Translations under genes and position numbers: made by a program
Notes under the pieces: generated by a model
Told to the model about the DNA's origin: nothing
The model's input: only the letters and a program-made list of their open reading frames with translations
The model's database searches: none
Source of the DNA: Sanghuangporus weigelae
Taxonomy: Eukaryota; Basidiomycota; Agaricomycetes; Hymenochaetales; Hymenochaetaceae
Reading direction: 5' to 3'
NCBI GenBank assembly: GCA_033182465.1
Contig: CP137318.1
Span: 3,844,001-3,908,000, forward strand
Length of the DNA: 64,000 bases
In this document: positions 9,413-24,000 of the stretch, one piece after another
Layout: every line of letters starts with the position of its first letter
Numbering within the stretch: the first letter of the stretch is position 1

Positions 9413-12400
9413 TTATGACGCTCGTGGAGCATATTGATCCAATAGACGACGGTATGTCTCCGATATCTGAATGGAAGCGAAGAAACATGAAGCCAGCAAG
9501 TCCGTCAATTCCCCTTCAGGAGGAACAATTTTTACGCACCCGTTCTGAATGTCGTGCTCCATCAGGTACGGACCGACAAACCACAGCGGCCGCCTCGAAC
9601 CAGCGCTTAGCTTCATCAAGATCGGTTGAGCTGTCATATTGTGAAAGTGGAGTCAGCGAACATCAAGTAGATGGAATGAGCAAATGGATGTGCGTCGCCA
9701 CAGATCTGCACGCACGCCAAACACTCTATACCAGTGTTGTACGAAGTACTCAAGAGCCAGTATCGTTCGTCCATCGGATAAAACTGCTGTTTCATACCGA
9801 GCATCAGTCACATTTACTTGGCTTTACTTCCAGAAATTTGCGGTAGGGACCAACCTCTTCGGGTTCTGTGCTGTCCTGGTTTTCCAGGACGACTAGAGCT
9901 TGCTCAACGTAGCTGATTGCTTTCCCTCTATCGCTGGAAGAGTTACGAGACAACAGAATGGAACAGATAGCCCTTAGCCACCGAGAGAACTTCTCCACAG
10001 ACAGATTCTCGTGATCAAGGCATGCGCGAAGCAAAGACTACAAGGATGCTGAAGAAAAGGTCATCGATGACGAATTACTACATACCTCCAGGGTAATGTA
10101 AAGAACTATGCAGTTTAGGGGTCAGAACCCAGAGGAGTCATTTGGGAAACGGTGCTCACCGTTGACTGGGCAGTCTCGTTCCGACCACTTGACAAGGTTT
10201 TTCATAGACTGGAAGTGTCACAAAAGATCAAAGAACTTACGAGCATATCTGCAATTGCTTCGTAACTTGCGAGTGTATCTGCACCACTCCCGATTCCCTG
10301 CAGGGTCCCGAAAAAGAACATGTGCGATGAGCATGACAGTACGAGTAGTAAGGACGAACATTAATGACCCTGAGAAGCATGTCCCACTCTTGTCGCTGGC
10401 ATAAAATTTCAGCGTCGAAGACCTGAACGCTATGAAGAAGCTCATCCAGGTTCTGTATATCCAGCTGATTCTTTACTCGCTCCTTAGCAGACGCTATTGT
10501 TTCTTTTGCTGTTTCTATACTCTTAATCACCAGACATTGCTGGAGAATCTTAAACCCCGGCGTCGGACTCAATACCCCTCAGAAAGGTAGCGGTTTGCAC
10601 ATACACACCTTATCTCCACTGTCGGCCGTGGAGAATCGAAGAGAGAATACTGATTTAGATCAGAAAACATCCTTTATCCATTGAATAGAGCAACTCACTC
10701 CGAGCGGATAACGATGAGAAAGCAGAATGCGCCATGCAAATGTAGGCGTCCATTTCTGTATTAGCCACCGCTATCCGAGAGTATGCGTGGGCCAACTAGC
10801 AGTGACGAGTCAGGCAATTGATCAGAAGATAGACGTCTTCATCCCTTCATCAATTACCTCATACGATAACTCAAAAAGTTCACCAATTTGAATTTCAGCA
10901 TCCCGCCACTCAGAACAACCTTGAAGCGCGATGTTATATGCGGTCCGCCAGAGCCATGATACATCTTTCGCAATGAGTGGCGCATTTCTTCCGGTGACAG
11001 CGGTGTTCACCAAAGCAGAAGCTAGTTCGTCATGATCGCCGTCGTGGTAAGTTAGACGGGAACCAATCATAAATGATATCCAAGCACCTGTCCTGAAATG
11101 CCTGACTAGGCTTGAGATCAGTGAACTCCTACTTTGCTTTCAGCATTTCGCAGACACGAAGTCAAATGAAGAATATGTACCGGTCTGAAGCAACTACCGC
11201 TTCCTTGATAAGTCGGATAACAAGCCGAACGATGCAGCGTGCTAGACAAATTGCTTCAACATCCGATTCCATCGGGCCGTGAGTATGCAGAGTTTTCAAT
11301 AGCGCTTCCAAGGAGGCTAATATTGCAATTTTCAAGTCGGATTCATGAGACAACTGGGTTGCGAGAAGTAGCATCTTCCTGTCAAAGTCCGGGGCACTAG
11401 CCATGCTTTGGATAGCCGCAACAGCTGCGTACAGAAAATGAAGCATTCCCAGGACTTCTGCTGATATGTGAACTCACCATCCTCTTCGAAACCTAAAGCG
11501 GAAGAAATGAGCTGGGGCGACCTATTTAGAAACAAGGTCACGTACCCTGGTACACCGCCGTAAGGAATTGAAGATAGAATGTGCTGGACTGGTCACTCGG
11601 ACATTGCTGTATAATTTGCGAAGCTCGGGCGTATTCTCGCTGTTCTATGTAACATAATGCGGCTTTCCGCAAGCACTTTGGACCGGTTATATGACCGATG
11701 CTCGCGAATGCCTTATGGGTACAGATGAAGAACCATTCAGCCGCTTGTGACCATTTCTTCATCTGGAAGTGGCGATCGGCAACTTTCCAGAGGATCTATG
11801 CAAAGCGCAGAAAACAAATAAGTCAATATTCTACGTGGAGGACACGTCTCTCACGGTCAGACATGCCATCGCAGGCGTCTTTGCAAGTTCAAACTCAGAC
11901 CGAACGAGAACTGGCGAATATAGAACGGGGTCAGTGTCAGCAGGTTCAAGTGATGTAACATGGTTCTCACAAGAACATCCCGTTTCTATATCCTTGATCG
12001 CTCTAGAGTTATCTTGATCTCTCACACAATGGGCTAATAATGCAAGGAAAAATCGAGAGACGTTTTCAGAGCTATCCTTCGGATCATCCAACGCTCGCAG
12101 AATGCATCGGTGCAGAACGTCGGAGACCAGGGTGCTAATAAGGCTGAATTAGGAGGGCAATACTATACGCCAAGTTGAGCCAACCGAGGAACTCACTGTT
12201 GCTGTGTCACAGTTCGCAATTCTTGGAGTATTCTAAGAATGCGGGAGCCAGAAGTTAGAAGGAACACCTTAATGCCACACGCGCGATGCAATCGGTGATG
12301 CGTGACTGACTCCGTTGTTTCCGTTTCCGTGAAACCTGTGTGATCTACTATCGATCCAAACGCTGCGCAAACAAATGTATTCGAGATCCAGATCCTTGCG

Positions 12401-14370
12401 CCACGATGCCTTAATTATCCTTGGAAAGCAAGCGTACCTTCCGATAACGCAGGTTCTGGCGCCATTCGCTTCTTGAGAACCGCTAGCCACATCCAGCGCA
12501 GCTGGCGATGTTCGGGATTAGTCTATTCAAAGCCTATATGAATATCCAAACAAGTTATACGAATTGAGTGATCGAGTACCCTGTCCGTGGAGTTGTCGAT
12601 GGAAGCAATAAGCTCCTGCAGAGTCGTTTCGGCGCGAACAAGGTTCTCGGGATCAATCGACGAAGAAAGATAATACGCACGGACTTGTCGTTGGATCAAT
12701 CTTCAATCTTATAGAAATGCATGGTAGAACTCGTACCCAAGCTACGTAGTATCGTTCTCTGAGACCGGTGAGTGAGACCACACCTCGTGGGAGACAGCGA
12801 GTCGCCTACCTTCAGATCTGTTATTCCGGGACTCTCTGAGTCTTCCATTTTCTCCACTAGAGTAAACGCCCTTCGAAGCCAAACAACGGAATTCTGTGCC
12901 TTTTTGGCGTCTCCGAGCGCCGCAGCGCCATCTTCCGACGTCCGAGTAGATGTTTTCAAAATTGACTTGCCTATAACCATTATCCTAGCCGCTATGTGCT
13001 CTCGCTAAGAAATTTATCAGTATTAATAGGATAATTCTTATGGCTGAAGATCTTACGTCAGGTATAGGAACTAGACTAAGACGCCTTTCATCGCCTTCTA
13101 ATAAACGAAGACGGACATCATGTAAGAAAGCATCAGATACAGCCATCATGTTCGAAGTCGTACCGGTGATTTTCTCAAGCATGAACTCAGCAATAGCATC
13201 ATTGCCTTCTTGCCATGCCTAAACAAGGCAAATTCATATGGGATAAATTCGGAATTAAACATTCTTTGAACTCCGCTGTTGACGGGCCCAAGATAAATGC
13301 GACGTACGGCAAGCATGCGACTGCAGTAATAAAGAACGACAGCCCGAGCCTTCGCCTGCTCATGAGTGCCGTCGCCATCATCTTCCGAGTTCCGCAACTG
13401 TTCTTCAAACTGAACAAACGGTCTTAGTGTGGACCGGTGAAAAGATAAAATGGACCGGCAAGTCTTACCTTTGCGGCGCTACTGAGAACACTGGCAGCGA
13501 TATCGTTCTTTCCGCTTTCTGAGAAGTCGATGTGACCAACAAAAGCAGATGCGACAATCGAGATGCAGCATGATATCATAAGCACAGCTGCAGGTCTCAT
13601 GTAATCAGGACGTACCCGATAGGGCCGTGCCAACTTTGCTTGCCAACCCGAGAACATTGATGAGAGCTAGAAGAAAGAAGACAACACGTTGATGAATGCG
13701 GCTCCCACGCCATATGCAGTGTGAACGCGATGTAGCGTACGTACGCACTTTCCATGCTGGGCTTCTGTTCAATTCCTGCCTCAATTAGACGGAAGCCCGA
13801 TAACCTGACTTGATTGCGCGAATAGATTCCGAGGGAACGGCAATAGCAGGCTTGTCAGTATTCCAGGGCCATACCAGACGGTGCAAGCAAGCAAGAAAAT
13901 ACTGTGCACCCGAAATGCTGTGACTTACACGCAGCAAAGAGACATCGCTCTTCGTTGCTTCCCGTTCCTTGCCGAATCAGTCTTGATATGTTCCAAAGAT
14001 GAACGCCTGTGATGAGAAACCATGGTCACATTTTGGTCAACGACAAGAACAGCCGCGTCGTGAAAAAACCGAACGGACCTTCGCGATCCAGCACGTCGGC
14101 CATATCAGCACCCATCTTTGACCTAGTTCGTTGCTCTGAGAATGTTTCGCCGAGTGCAGCAAGGCGCTGCAGGTCCTCAAGCAGGGTGCTTCTGCCATCT
14201 TTTTGGTTCGCAAGCTTTGGCTTTACCCTCGCAAGGATTCCTGCATGACTACCCAATCAACTTACGCGTAAGGATTCGTTAATTCCAGGTTAAGGCTTGC
14301 CTAAAATCGTGTCAAAAGTCCCAGATAGGTGCGATGAGTTCGCAGCGGCTTTACGCTTGTTCGTCGACAT
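9413..14370 (-). CDS. SPO22/ZIP4-like meiotic TPR protein
   Basis: Large repeat protein of the SPO22/ZIP4 (TEX11) family, which acts on meiotic chromosomes in crossover formation and synapsis. The gene is split into many small exons. Exon 1 is 14355-14370 (ATG and 16 bases) and exon 2 is 14079-14240, joined in phase; the last exon is 9413-9466. Family signatures seen in order: LLEDLQRLAALGETFSEQ, FRLIEAGIEQKPSMES (near 13760), RKAALCYIEQREYARASQII (near 11640), SWLWRTAYNIALQGCSEW (near 10950), LDEAKRWFEAAAVVCRYL (near 9590) and a C-terminal ISETYRRLLDQYAPRAS. The helical, Ala- and Leu-rich repeats fit TPR-like units. I did not resolve every intron, so internal exon limits are not given. The family call rests on several conserved blocks in the right order. 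Confidence 0.8.
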
Positions 14371-17300
14371 CGCGACGCGTTGACAAAGAAGTGAAAGCAC
14401 AAGTCACAAAGTTATTGCTCGCGTCGGTGACAGGGACGGTGATCTCCTCATATGGCAGTACGCCGATCTTCGATTACGCCCTTTCTGTTCTTGTCATCAA
14501 GCTTCCTTGATATTCTCACTCCTCGCCGATCTGTTACACGTCTCAGATAAGTGGGAGGCAAGGCATCGCTACGGGAGTGACATCAGGCTATCTCGGAGGT
14601 GCATGATTGCTTACAATTTTCGCGCTTTCATGAGAAAGATCGATCTTTTCTGGCTGTGACTTGGAATTGGACGCCTGATGCACAGAACAGCGCCTCTTCC
14701 TTTTCTCCTTTCTATCAGTCACAGTCATCTTGGTCGATATCTTACTTCCACCAATGCAGCCTTGGCCCCTGGGAAAATGAGTTCTCCAGTTCAACAGAAA
14801 CCAAACCCTACCTACTGAAAGGCATCTGTAAGTTGCTTTCTTCCTTTCTTCCCGCTCTTTCTCCTTTAAGCCCGAATCGGACGCGTTCTCTAAAACTTCA
14901 TTGGGTTCGGAACATACGCGTGGCTTTGCCGCTTGCGTGTGTCTTATTGGATAAGGGCAGCTGTGCGAAAGTTTCCTTGCCTCGGGATGAGAAGCGGAGC
15001 CCGCTCCCTTCAATCTCTTTATAGACAGCTCAACTGAGCTCGTCTTCGATCGGGTTGCATACTGATTCAGGGATGGAACTGAACGACTTGTCCAGTCACA
15101 GACGCGATTTTCGCCTATTTGTTCACTAGGACGTTCCTCCAGACTTCCAGACTCGGATCGCCGAGGCAACCCACTTGCGCCGGAAGGCTGCATCATCCGG
15201 ATTGGCTCTAGACGAAATCTTACAAGATCCCGCTGCTTAAGAGAATATTCTTTTAATCATGATACCAAATTCTGGTTTCCGGCATCAAAAGGACATCTTT
15301 GATGCTTCATAGCACTGTAATAATAAGTACGAACATCTTTCTCTGGTTTTGATAGAGTTTCTGGGCTGACTTGGAGCCGATGCTTGTTACACCGGGAGAC
15401 TGTTGGGAGATTCGAAGATTGTAACGGGCGGAAAGGAAGTGATGTGGAGATGTAAATCGACGTCTACCCCTTTCGCCCGACGGGTCGTCTCAGACAGCTT
15501 AGGTCCGTTAACATCCATATAACGTCGTAAATCAAACAACGCAATCCACTCTACGCCGCATTCGTCTCTACTTACCAATCCTGTATCAGAGGACGACTAT
15601 TTCCATTGCTCCTTTCAATGCGTCTCATTGGCATCTCAGGCGCCATCTCCACCTGATCACAAATTTAAATGATACTAATCACTGTCCGATTTATAGGTTG
15701 GGTGGCTAAGCCAGCGTGTCTGGAATGTCGCAAAAGGCTCTTGAACCTAAAATGGATTCATATCAATGAGTTTTAGGCCTTCTTTGTTCAAGTCTCCAGT
15801 ACATCGATCTCTTCGGCCCCTTTCCCAGCTGAGTTCTTTTCACCTGAGCGCGAAATGGAAGGAAGCACAGGATATCTCGTTACTATCCATACATCGGTAA
15901 GTTAGCACACCGATTCCCCAGGATATAAAAATCAGGTTGATGCCGCTGTTCTTGTGGAAAACATAAGAACCATTTGTATTAGGCCAGGCCTACTATTGTC
16001 CCGCTAATGATGCCACGTCTCTGTCCTTTGGCCCATCATGATCAAAGATCAAATCAAATACACAGGCACTTGCTAATTTAGGCTCGGAGCTTGAACGAAT
16101 ACGAATTCGCTACAGCCGCAGTCATAACCCGTCTTGTTCCCCACGTGGATACGCGAATAGGGCGCTGAAGTTTCATTACAATACACTATATTGTAAGGCA
16201 TACTCCGCCTAAAGGTAACCTACAACCGATATGGGACGTGATGGAATGGTTTCATTCTTGCGCTATGCAATGCTGATGAAATAGCCATATTTCTCGCGAC
16301 TTAGCCCCGCGTGACAAAGACGGCGGCCAGGCATCGCAAATGAGCCGCTGCTCCTTTTGATGCCGCTCAATGAGATAGGCGTGGAATGGAATATCCACGG
16401 ATGCCAGCAACCGCTACAACAGACATCTTGCTTACAACCTGATACACCTTTGGATCCGCAGTCCCCAAACTTGCGCGCGTCAACCGCGGAAGTTCTATCA
16501 TTTGTCGTGCCAAAATCAGGATACATGTAGTGGGCGGGAGAAGGTGATATCTTTCTTCCAACCCAACACTTTTGTTTGTTTGAAGGGACTATCACGTAAT
16601 CTAGCTACGTAGCAAAGATGGCAGCCCGAGAACCTATTGTGATGTGACAGGCGTACTTACCAAGAAGGAAGTGCACAAGAAAACGTAACCCGAGAACGCT
16701 CGTCGTACCCCATATACGGAAATGGCGAATTTGGGGGGTGTTTTGATCCGGTCAAGAAAAATTCCGCCAATCAGGGCACTTGCCGAGTTCAGTTGTGTCG
16801 GATCTGTGCTTTTCTTTTTTCTTTCTTTTTCATCTCTTGTCCTGTGCTACATCGTCATATCCGCCGACCGACCGCCTGTGTCGGAGAGGATGCTTTACCT
16901 GGGTCTAGTCTCTAATTATTCACTCCTCTGACCTGACTTGATCTGTCGCGGATGTTTAGTCCATATCTGCATCATGTTGAAAAGTTCTCCGATTTCTACA
17001 ATCTATGAATTCTCCACCTCCAAAACAACCCATGGCCCGTTATCCCCTATCGTCCTTGATCTCATGTCGGCCATCTTGTTTCTACAAAGAAAAGGAATAC
17101 GTTGCCGCAGCACGCACACACCTTAGGAGATCTTAGGGGCATTGAATTGCAACCAAGTAAACTGGCTGTGCCCTTTTCTGACTCACGGAGCTTTTGTCAC
17201 TTTGGACCTTTCTACTCAGTCACGGAATGGATAGGGCGGGTGCCGGAGAAATGGTATTCTGCGGGCGATATGCCGATGAGCTCACTTCACTTTTTCATCC

Positions 17301-20300
17301 GGGCCGATGGCCACAAAAGATAATCACCATCCATCAGATCGGTCAAGTATTTGACCCTCCATTTCGCGATCCAGTCTAGCAACAGTACTCATATGGTCTC
17401 CACCCCAAGTAAAGGGCACCTTATCCACAAAGGTACAAAGGATACTCGTTTGTGTTATAGGGAAGACAATTGTCTGGCGAATTCCGTTCAAACGTCTCGA
17501 AGCAGGCTCGGCGAGGTTTTATTTTTCATCAGAAGCTTCATTGAAATTTATTTTACCCTAGTGTAACCTACATATTTCTTGTCAGTTTCTTCGTGCCTTT
17601 GCGAAGGCCGGATAATGTAGAATCGAGTTTATGCAATGTGCCTTTTTTCTACTCAGGAGATCCTTATTGGATACTTTGTTAAAATTGCTTCCGACCGTCC
17701 GAAACTTGGGAGCCGTCCTGCCGTCCTGGATTTCCGTGCAGGATCGTCGTGGACATACAGAACCACCTCCCTGCCCAAAACGAGACGAAGGAGAGACGTC
17801 GTTATGAGAAAACAAGAGAGAATTAATATCTGAAATAATACTTCGCGGAATTCCGAACTAGGGCTTGCTTGGAGAAGTAAGCACTGTACGATGAAGGCGT
17901 GTCCTCGCAAGTTCTTCTCCAAATGACAAGACCTGACGGTGGCGTTGGATAACATCACGCTTCCGTTGAGTTCGCGGGATGCAGGCAGCTCAAGCCTCTC
18001 CAAACCAATCACTATGAACACGAGGAGGACAACGTATTGGTCCCTAATGCATGGATGAATGCGAGATGGATCAAGACTTCGAAGGTGCACTTCCCGGAAG
18101 CTTGCTTGCAGGCCCATCGCGTTCCCTATGGCCTGACAGGACTTTACTCAAGCTTAAATCCACAAGTTTGCAAGGTGTTCGCGTTCTTCCGAGACGTCAA
18201 GCAGGTTATAAGCAGCAAGGACCACGCCAAAGCTTTCGAAAAAGGTAGAGTTTCCCGCGGAATCTCCGTTCCATCTAAATCACTATCATTCAGCCCAAGG
18301 TGCAACTTCGAGCGAGCAGCCTGGCGAATTCGTTGCTTCCTGACAAAACTAGGATATTAAAGAGCTACCGCGCCGCGATGAGCCATCGCGCAGGTGTCCT
18401 GGCTGCCAAACAAAATACAGGAGATACGATCCTGCGATAGCCCAGCCCGTTCGAGTCGGCAAATGGAAGACCACGGCTGAAGCTTCATGAGGTAGAGTTT
18501 GCCGCTCAGGGAAAGATTGCTTAGACAAGTCAAAGCGTAGCGTAGTATCGAAAAGCGAAGCAGGCTGGGAAATGGCCACGTCTCGTGTTCGCGCACGCAT
18601 AAATAGATAAAGCTCCACAAAGATGGAAGAACCTCCGCAAGAATGACTCGCTAGACCGACATTTGCATCGTAAGGAAAACGAAAAACCGTGTCATGAGTA
18701 ATCGTCTACGGGCAACCGAATATCTAGAACGCGTCTAAAGCCCCTCAAACAGCCGTCCGATACCCATTAGAACGTAACTACCGCGCAGGCGACGGTCAAT
18801 GTGTTACACATGCCCCAGTTTGCATAGCGGAGGCGCTCAAAAATCGTGGCTGATTTACCAATTACGAAACACATCCGAACCTCCGACAGAAAATACACTT
18901 CTCAAGTTGAACCTTCAATCCATTTCCGTCTGTACCTTGATTGCTAGCCAACTCCGAGATGTGGTACGAGGATCTTGAAATGAAAGCCAGCGCCGCAAAT
19001 GACCTGATTCATCACGATGAGCTGCAATGATAAGACATGATGACCCACCCGGGACAGCCGACTCACACTACTCCATTACACTCGGCCGTTATTACTTTGC
19101 GGCAGTTAAAGCACAAAAGAAGACCGACGTTTGGTGAAGAAAAGATGGTTTTGGTATTACCCGGTATCCGGCTACCTTGACTAAGGGCGCCGAGAAGGAT
19201 ACACTATACACTACAGTTTAGTTGTCCAATATTCTCAATCTAGAACGCTTCCATTTTCTTCGGCGAGAGGAGTGGTGGTTGTCAGGTACGATAAGTTGAT
19301 AAAACGAAACTAACTTCACACAGACGTGATTCTGATGGGCTGTGACGGGATGGACATTAGTGTTACCTGTCGCGTCTTCCCAAATATTGACTTGCCCAAA
19401 TCGAGAGATGTCGGGTTTCTATTTAATTGTTACGCCTCGGCAGTTGAGCAAGCAAGAAATTCACACTAGTCAAAATTTTAAATTTGATTCGATGTCTCGG
19501 ACGCGATGTGAATGTGAATACAGAAGTGGACTCGTCTTTACTTGGAAGGTGACAACAGCGCTTGGAGTCATGGGTAGTAGCGCGATAGTGACCCAAGGTT
19601 CGGAGTTAGGGTAATGTAATGCAGACGGACAGGAGCTGCGAAATGAAGATGAGATGCATGATATGCATGCGTAGCTGGATCCGAGATCTGGACTCATTAG
19701 TATAAGAGGGGATGTCAAAGAGAAAGAAAAGCGAACGCGATGAACAGAACACTCATTTCTGGTCTGGTACAATAGATGATGCGAAGGCTAGGTCCGCGAA
19801 GGGCGATTACCGAACTAAGTGGCGTGTGCATCGCGGTGGTGTTTTGGTCGACTGCTGTCATGCGCAGTTGCCTCTCAATTGGGATTGCGGCTGTTTGATT
19901 CGGATGGATGGTAGATTGGAATAGTCCGAAAGCTTCCTTCGCGCAGGTTGAAGGGACGGAGAAGACTAGTATGGATCTCACAAGGAATGAAGATGGATGG
20001 GGAAGGCACACTCATGTGTCGAACAGCATCTGCTGAACTTTTCGAAATTGGAGCCTACTCCTTTTTCATAAATCTACAGAGTCCGAGACGCGAAGGGACG
20101 AAGGGGGAGGATGGATATTGAGATTGAGACTCGGTAGAAGTGGCGAAGAGAAAGGCCAAGGAAGGCAGGGCACGGCATCGTGATGGAGATAGCATTACAA
20201 AGGAACTGAAAGGAAAGGATGATCAGTTTTCCTTCTTTGAGGACAACCCAAAAAAGGGAAGGCAGGTGTTACGTTGCATAGACTTCGGTTGGATACGCGT

Positions 20301-21058
20301 GCAGAACAGAACAGAACAGAACAGAGATCAAATAACAAAACACAGATTTCGGATGGAGATGTGCGAAAGGAGGAAAGGAGAGAGGCGCCGGACCAAGCGA
20401 CAGCGTTCGGCGATGGCTTATATTATCACCTTAATTTTTCACGCTTCACATAATTTGCTTTATTATTGCAGCATGATTCACATATATATATATACTCTCG
20501 GAAAGTGGTCGAGTGGCCGAAAGGGAAATCAGATTGGCAAAAAATTGAATGCAAAAAAAGCGCGGATGACAAACACACGAACCTTTTTTTTTGCAACAGA
20601 GGGCGGACGGACCCTAAGCATCTAAAGCGCGGGTCAAGTTAGACAGGAACGCAGGAACGGCCGAACGACGATCGCGAGCAACTCGATATGGGCGGCGTTG
20701 CTTATGCGTGCGCGTGCATTTTCAGTATTTTATAACAGGAATTCCTTTCTATGTACTTCATTGCCATATGGAGCGAAACTTTGGGAAAGGCTATGGAAAG
20801 GTAATGAACTAGGGACTGAATGCGTGGGATAGCGTGACGTGACCCTGTGCGAAACCCTAGGCGAATTTCGCCGAAAAATAATTTTGCGATGAGATTTGAT
20901 GGGTAATATTTTTAAGTGGATCATGACATAATCGCCCAGTAAATTCTTCGGTGTGCTCATAATTACACTTGTCTCAAAGGTCCATGGTCCCGCCAATATT
21001 TTACCGTATTTTCATTCCTTTTTCCCGTCCCTTCCCTCTTTAACCGCTTGGTCTGGCG
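14371..21058. other. 6.7-kb gene-poor stretch
   Basis: No exon I can support. The longest frame (14588-15196, minus) is 202 residues, Ser/Arg/Lys-rich, without a domain, and is matched by an antisense frame. The part near 14371-14600 should carry the SPO22-like promoter; the part before 21059 should carry the cyclin promoter and leader. A short ATATATATATA run lies near 20482, and 19700-20650 is purine-rich. No terminal repeats of a mobile element were found by eye. Confidence 0.55.
20303..20325. repeat. Pentanucleotide microsatellite (ACAGA)n
   Basis: Four to five tandem copies of ACAGA/AGAAC lie in the purine-rich tract upstream of the cyclin gene. Confidence 0.85.
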
Positions 21059-24000
21059 ATGCTCTCTGTGCAGAGCCCATTGCAGCTCGCTATGTCCAAC
21101 GACAACCTTTACGACGATGCCCATGCATCCTGGAATGCGTGGCGCGGTCACACAAACCTTCCGACTCCCCCTTCTTCCGATCCACCGCGACGTCTGGGAG
21201 CTTTCAAGCAGCACTTCGTCGACAACCACAGCTATGGCCGCCAGCAGGAGCACTCGACAAGTACCAATGGTGTCCAAGCGAGCCAGCAGCAGCACCTGAC
21301 GCTGCCGCCTATCGCACATATTGATCGCCACTGGCCCAGCTCTTCGCCGCGTATGTAGCGCCTTTGTTTTCTATAGCATCCTGTTTAAGTTTTTGTACTT
21401 ACCTGTTATGTGGGACAGTGACGCCTCCAGACGATGAGATGCATGCTTCTCCTATTTCACTCTCGACGTGGCGAGATTCGAAGCCAGGTCCTTCACGCCT
21501 ACATTCTCCAATGAATCCAGCTACTTCTCCCTTTCCCGTATCTCCTACATCCTCTCCGGAAGATGAATATGAACGATACGAAGAACGATATGATCCAATG
21601 GATGAACAGCCCGAGATGGAAGTTGAGACCGAAAGCAGGGATTGGGATTGGGAGCAGGAGAGGCGGCATGCGGGGGAAAGGGACATGGACGACCAGACCA
21701 GAGCTGATGACGATTACGGACGAGACCAACAGTTAAAACAATCGCCAGGCTCAAGTAGCAGTAACCCAAGTGTTGCCGACTGGGTTACTAATCCTTCGCA
21801 ACTCTCGGCTCACTTCATTGCAGAGAAAGCATGTGAAATGGTCTGCTACCTATGGTTTTCATCCTCCCTTGGTCCTCGGGCCGCGGCTGCCTCGCGTGCT
21901 CGACGAGAGCATGAGCGCGCTCAACGGCGACGCGCGAAAGACGCGTCATTGCATCCTCATTCACCTCCTTTCGCGTCCCGACCACTGAGTAACGCGTCAA
22001 CAGCGGCATTGCAGTTCAGTGCAAGTCCTGAATTTATTTCATTCATGGCGAAGCTCCTTGCGACGACGCAAGTAAGCCAGAGTGTTATAGTGCTCTCGCT
22101 GCATTATATTTTCCGACTGAAGGAGACAAATGAATTTACTCTGGGTAAACCGGGCAGCGAGTTCCGCGTCGCGGTTTGCGCCTTAATGCTTGCAAATAAG
22201 TTTGTGGACGAGTGAGTCTATTATTACTCTCAAATCGCGGTCATCTAATCTGGCACGTGACTAACCGCATATACTCTGTACAGCAATACATACACAAACA
22301 AGACCTGGTCAGAAGTATCTGGTATTGCACTGGAGGAACTCAACAAGATGGAACGTGAATTTCTGCTGGGAGTCAACTTCCAATTGTTTGTGGATGCGCA
22401 GACATACGACTCGTGGCTCAATCTCCTTAAAGGTCTGGTCCTTACAAAGGAACGCGAGTTCAACAGGTGGCGCGAGCGAAGACGGATGCGCGTTATCGTA
22501 CCACGCATCAGAATTCCTGATTCGAATAATTACGTGCGACAAGCAAATCAGCTTCAGCGGGCAAGGAGCACCAGTCCCCACCATCCTCGGAATTACGCCT
22601 ATGCACCCGCTTATCCATTTACGTTCACTGTTCCGTCGTCTTCTGCTGCACATTTTCAGGCTTCGTCTCAGTCACATGCTCAGAGTCAATCGGCGCACTG
22701 CTCCCCAAACCGTTCGATAACTTCAAAGCGTACTGCCGCAGATGCGTTTTCGCCGATTAGTGCATCGTTTGACGGTGTAGCTCGGGGTGGGAAGCGACCA
22801 ACTGGACTCGTTCTGGATATCCCTGCTGCACTTGCGTCCGCTTCAAGTGCAAGTGGATATACAGAGAGAGCTGGAAGTGTGAGCGCCCATCCGGCTTATA
22901 CATATGCGGATAGTTTGCGTAAGCTGGAGAGGATGAGCCTTGCGACGCCCATTGAGCCTCAATCGAGTTCGGTTCGTGCAGCAGAGGATACTAGTGCCCG
23001 AGAGGATAGAGAGCAGACTCTAGCAGCCCCTTATCGCGGAGTAGACGCTGCACGCCGCCCACCTCCACCGCACCTGTACTTCTATTCTCTGGCTAGTTCC
23101 CCCCTGGCATCATCGTATGCTGCTGTCGCTGCTGCCCCCGATTCCACCCAGACTTCCGCCGCGCGCACCTCTCCTACTGATCCTAATGTGTCTATAACCG
23201 AGGAACCGCTCGCAGTAAAGGAGATTGTGGACGTCTTCCCTGCGGGCGCAGACCGCAAGGCGCGCTTACGCTACGCGGATAGTCATGCGAGTACAGAATA
23301 TGCACACGACTATTCGTATGGATATGGTCAAAGTATTGCACAAGCTCAAAACAACGCCACCGGACACCAGACGGCGTATCACGCTCCGGTATCGAGCACG
23401 ACTCATCGCTCTTCGGTAATCTTGCCCTCAAGTTCGCACTTAGAATCCTATCCTCACTCGCATTATGCGCCTTCCGCTGCTCATCACCTGTCACAGCCAG
23501 ACCAGCAATTGCAGCAGTTGCCGCCTCTCACTCTTGCCCTTTCGGTGCATCAGGCGCCTGTCCGTTCTCCGACGGTACAAGCCCAGGGTGACAGAGCGAG
23601 TCCATTGCCAGGTTTCGCGTCGCTGAATACATTTGCGACATCTCATGCATACTCTCATTCTCAGGCGCAGACACAATTGCGACCCCAGGAACATAGCTCG
23701 TATAGTGTACAAGTTTATACGACCAATGATATTTCGAGTCAGTCTACGATCTCGCGTGGGTATTCGGCAGCGCCGAATCCTGCGCCAGTTGTAGAGTGTG
23801 CATGGAGTGCGCCGCCGAGTGAGACCGTTGACGGAGTGTATGCCCCTGCACCGCGTCACGTACACCCTCATGGTCCAGTAATGCAACAGCAGTGTTCCCT
23901 TCCCCCATACATCCAGACTTCTGCGCCTACGACTTATGGTTCTTGTGCATCACCGGCATACACATATCCGTCCCAGCAGCAATATGCACGTCACAGCGTG

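Noticed and set aside
14588-15196. 202-residue minus-strand frame
   Set aside because: Low complexity, matched by an antisense frame of similar length, no recognisable motif.
20497-20530. tRNA-Ser-like start (GGAAAGTGGTCGAGTGGCCG)
   Set aside because: No anticodon arm, no T-arm consensus and no closing acceptor stem downstream.
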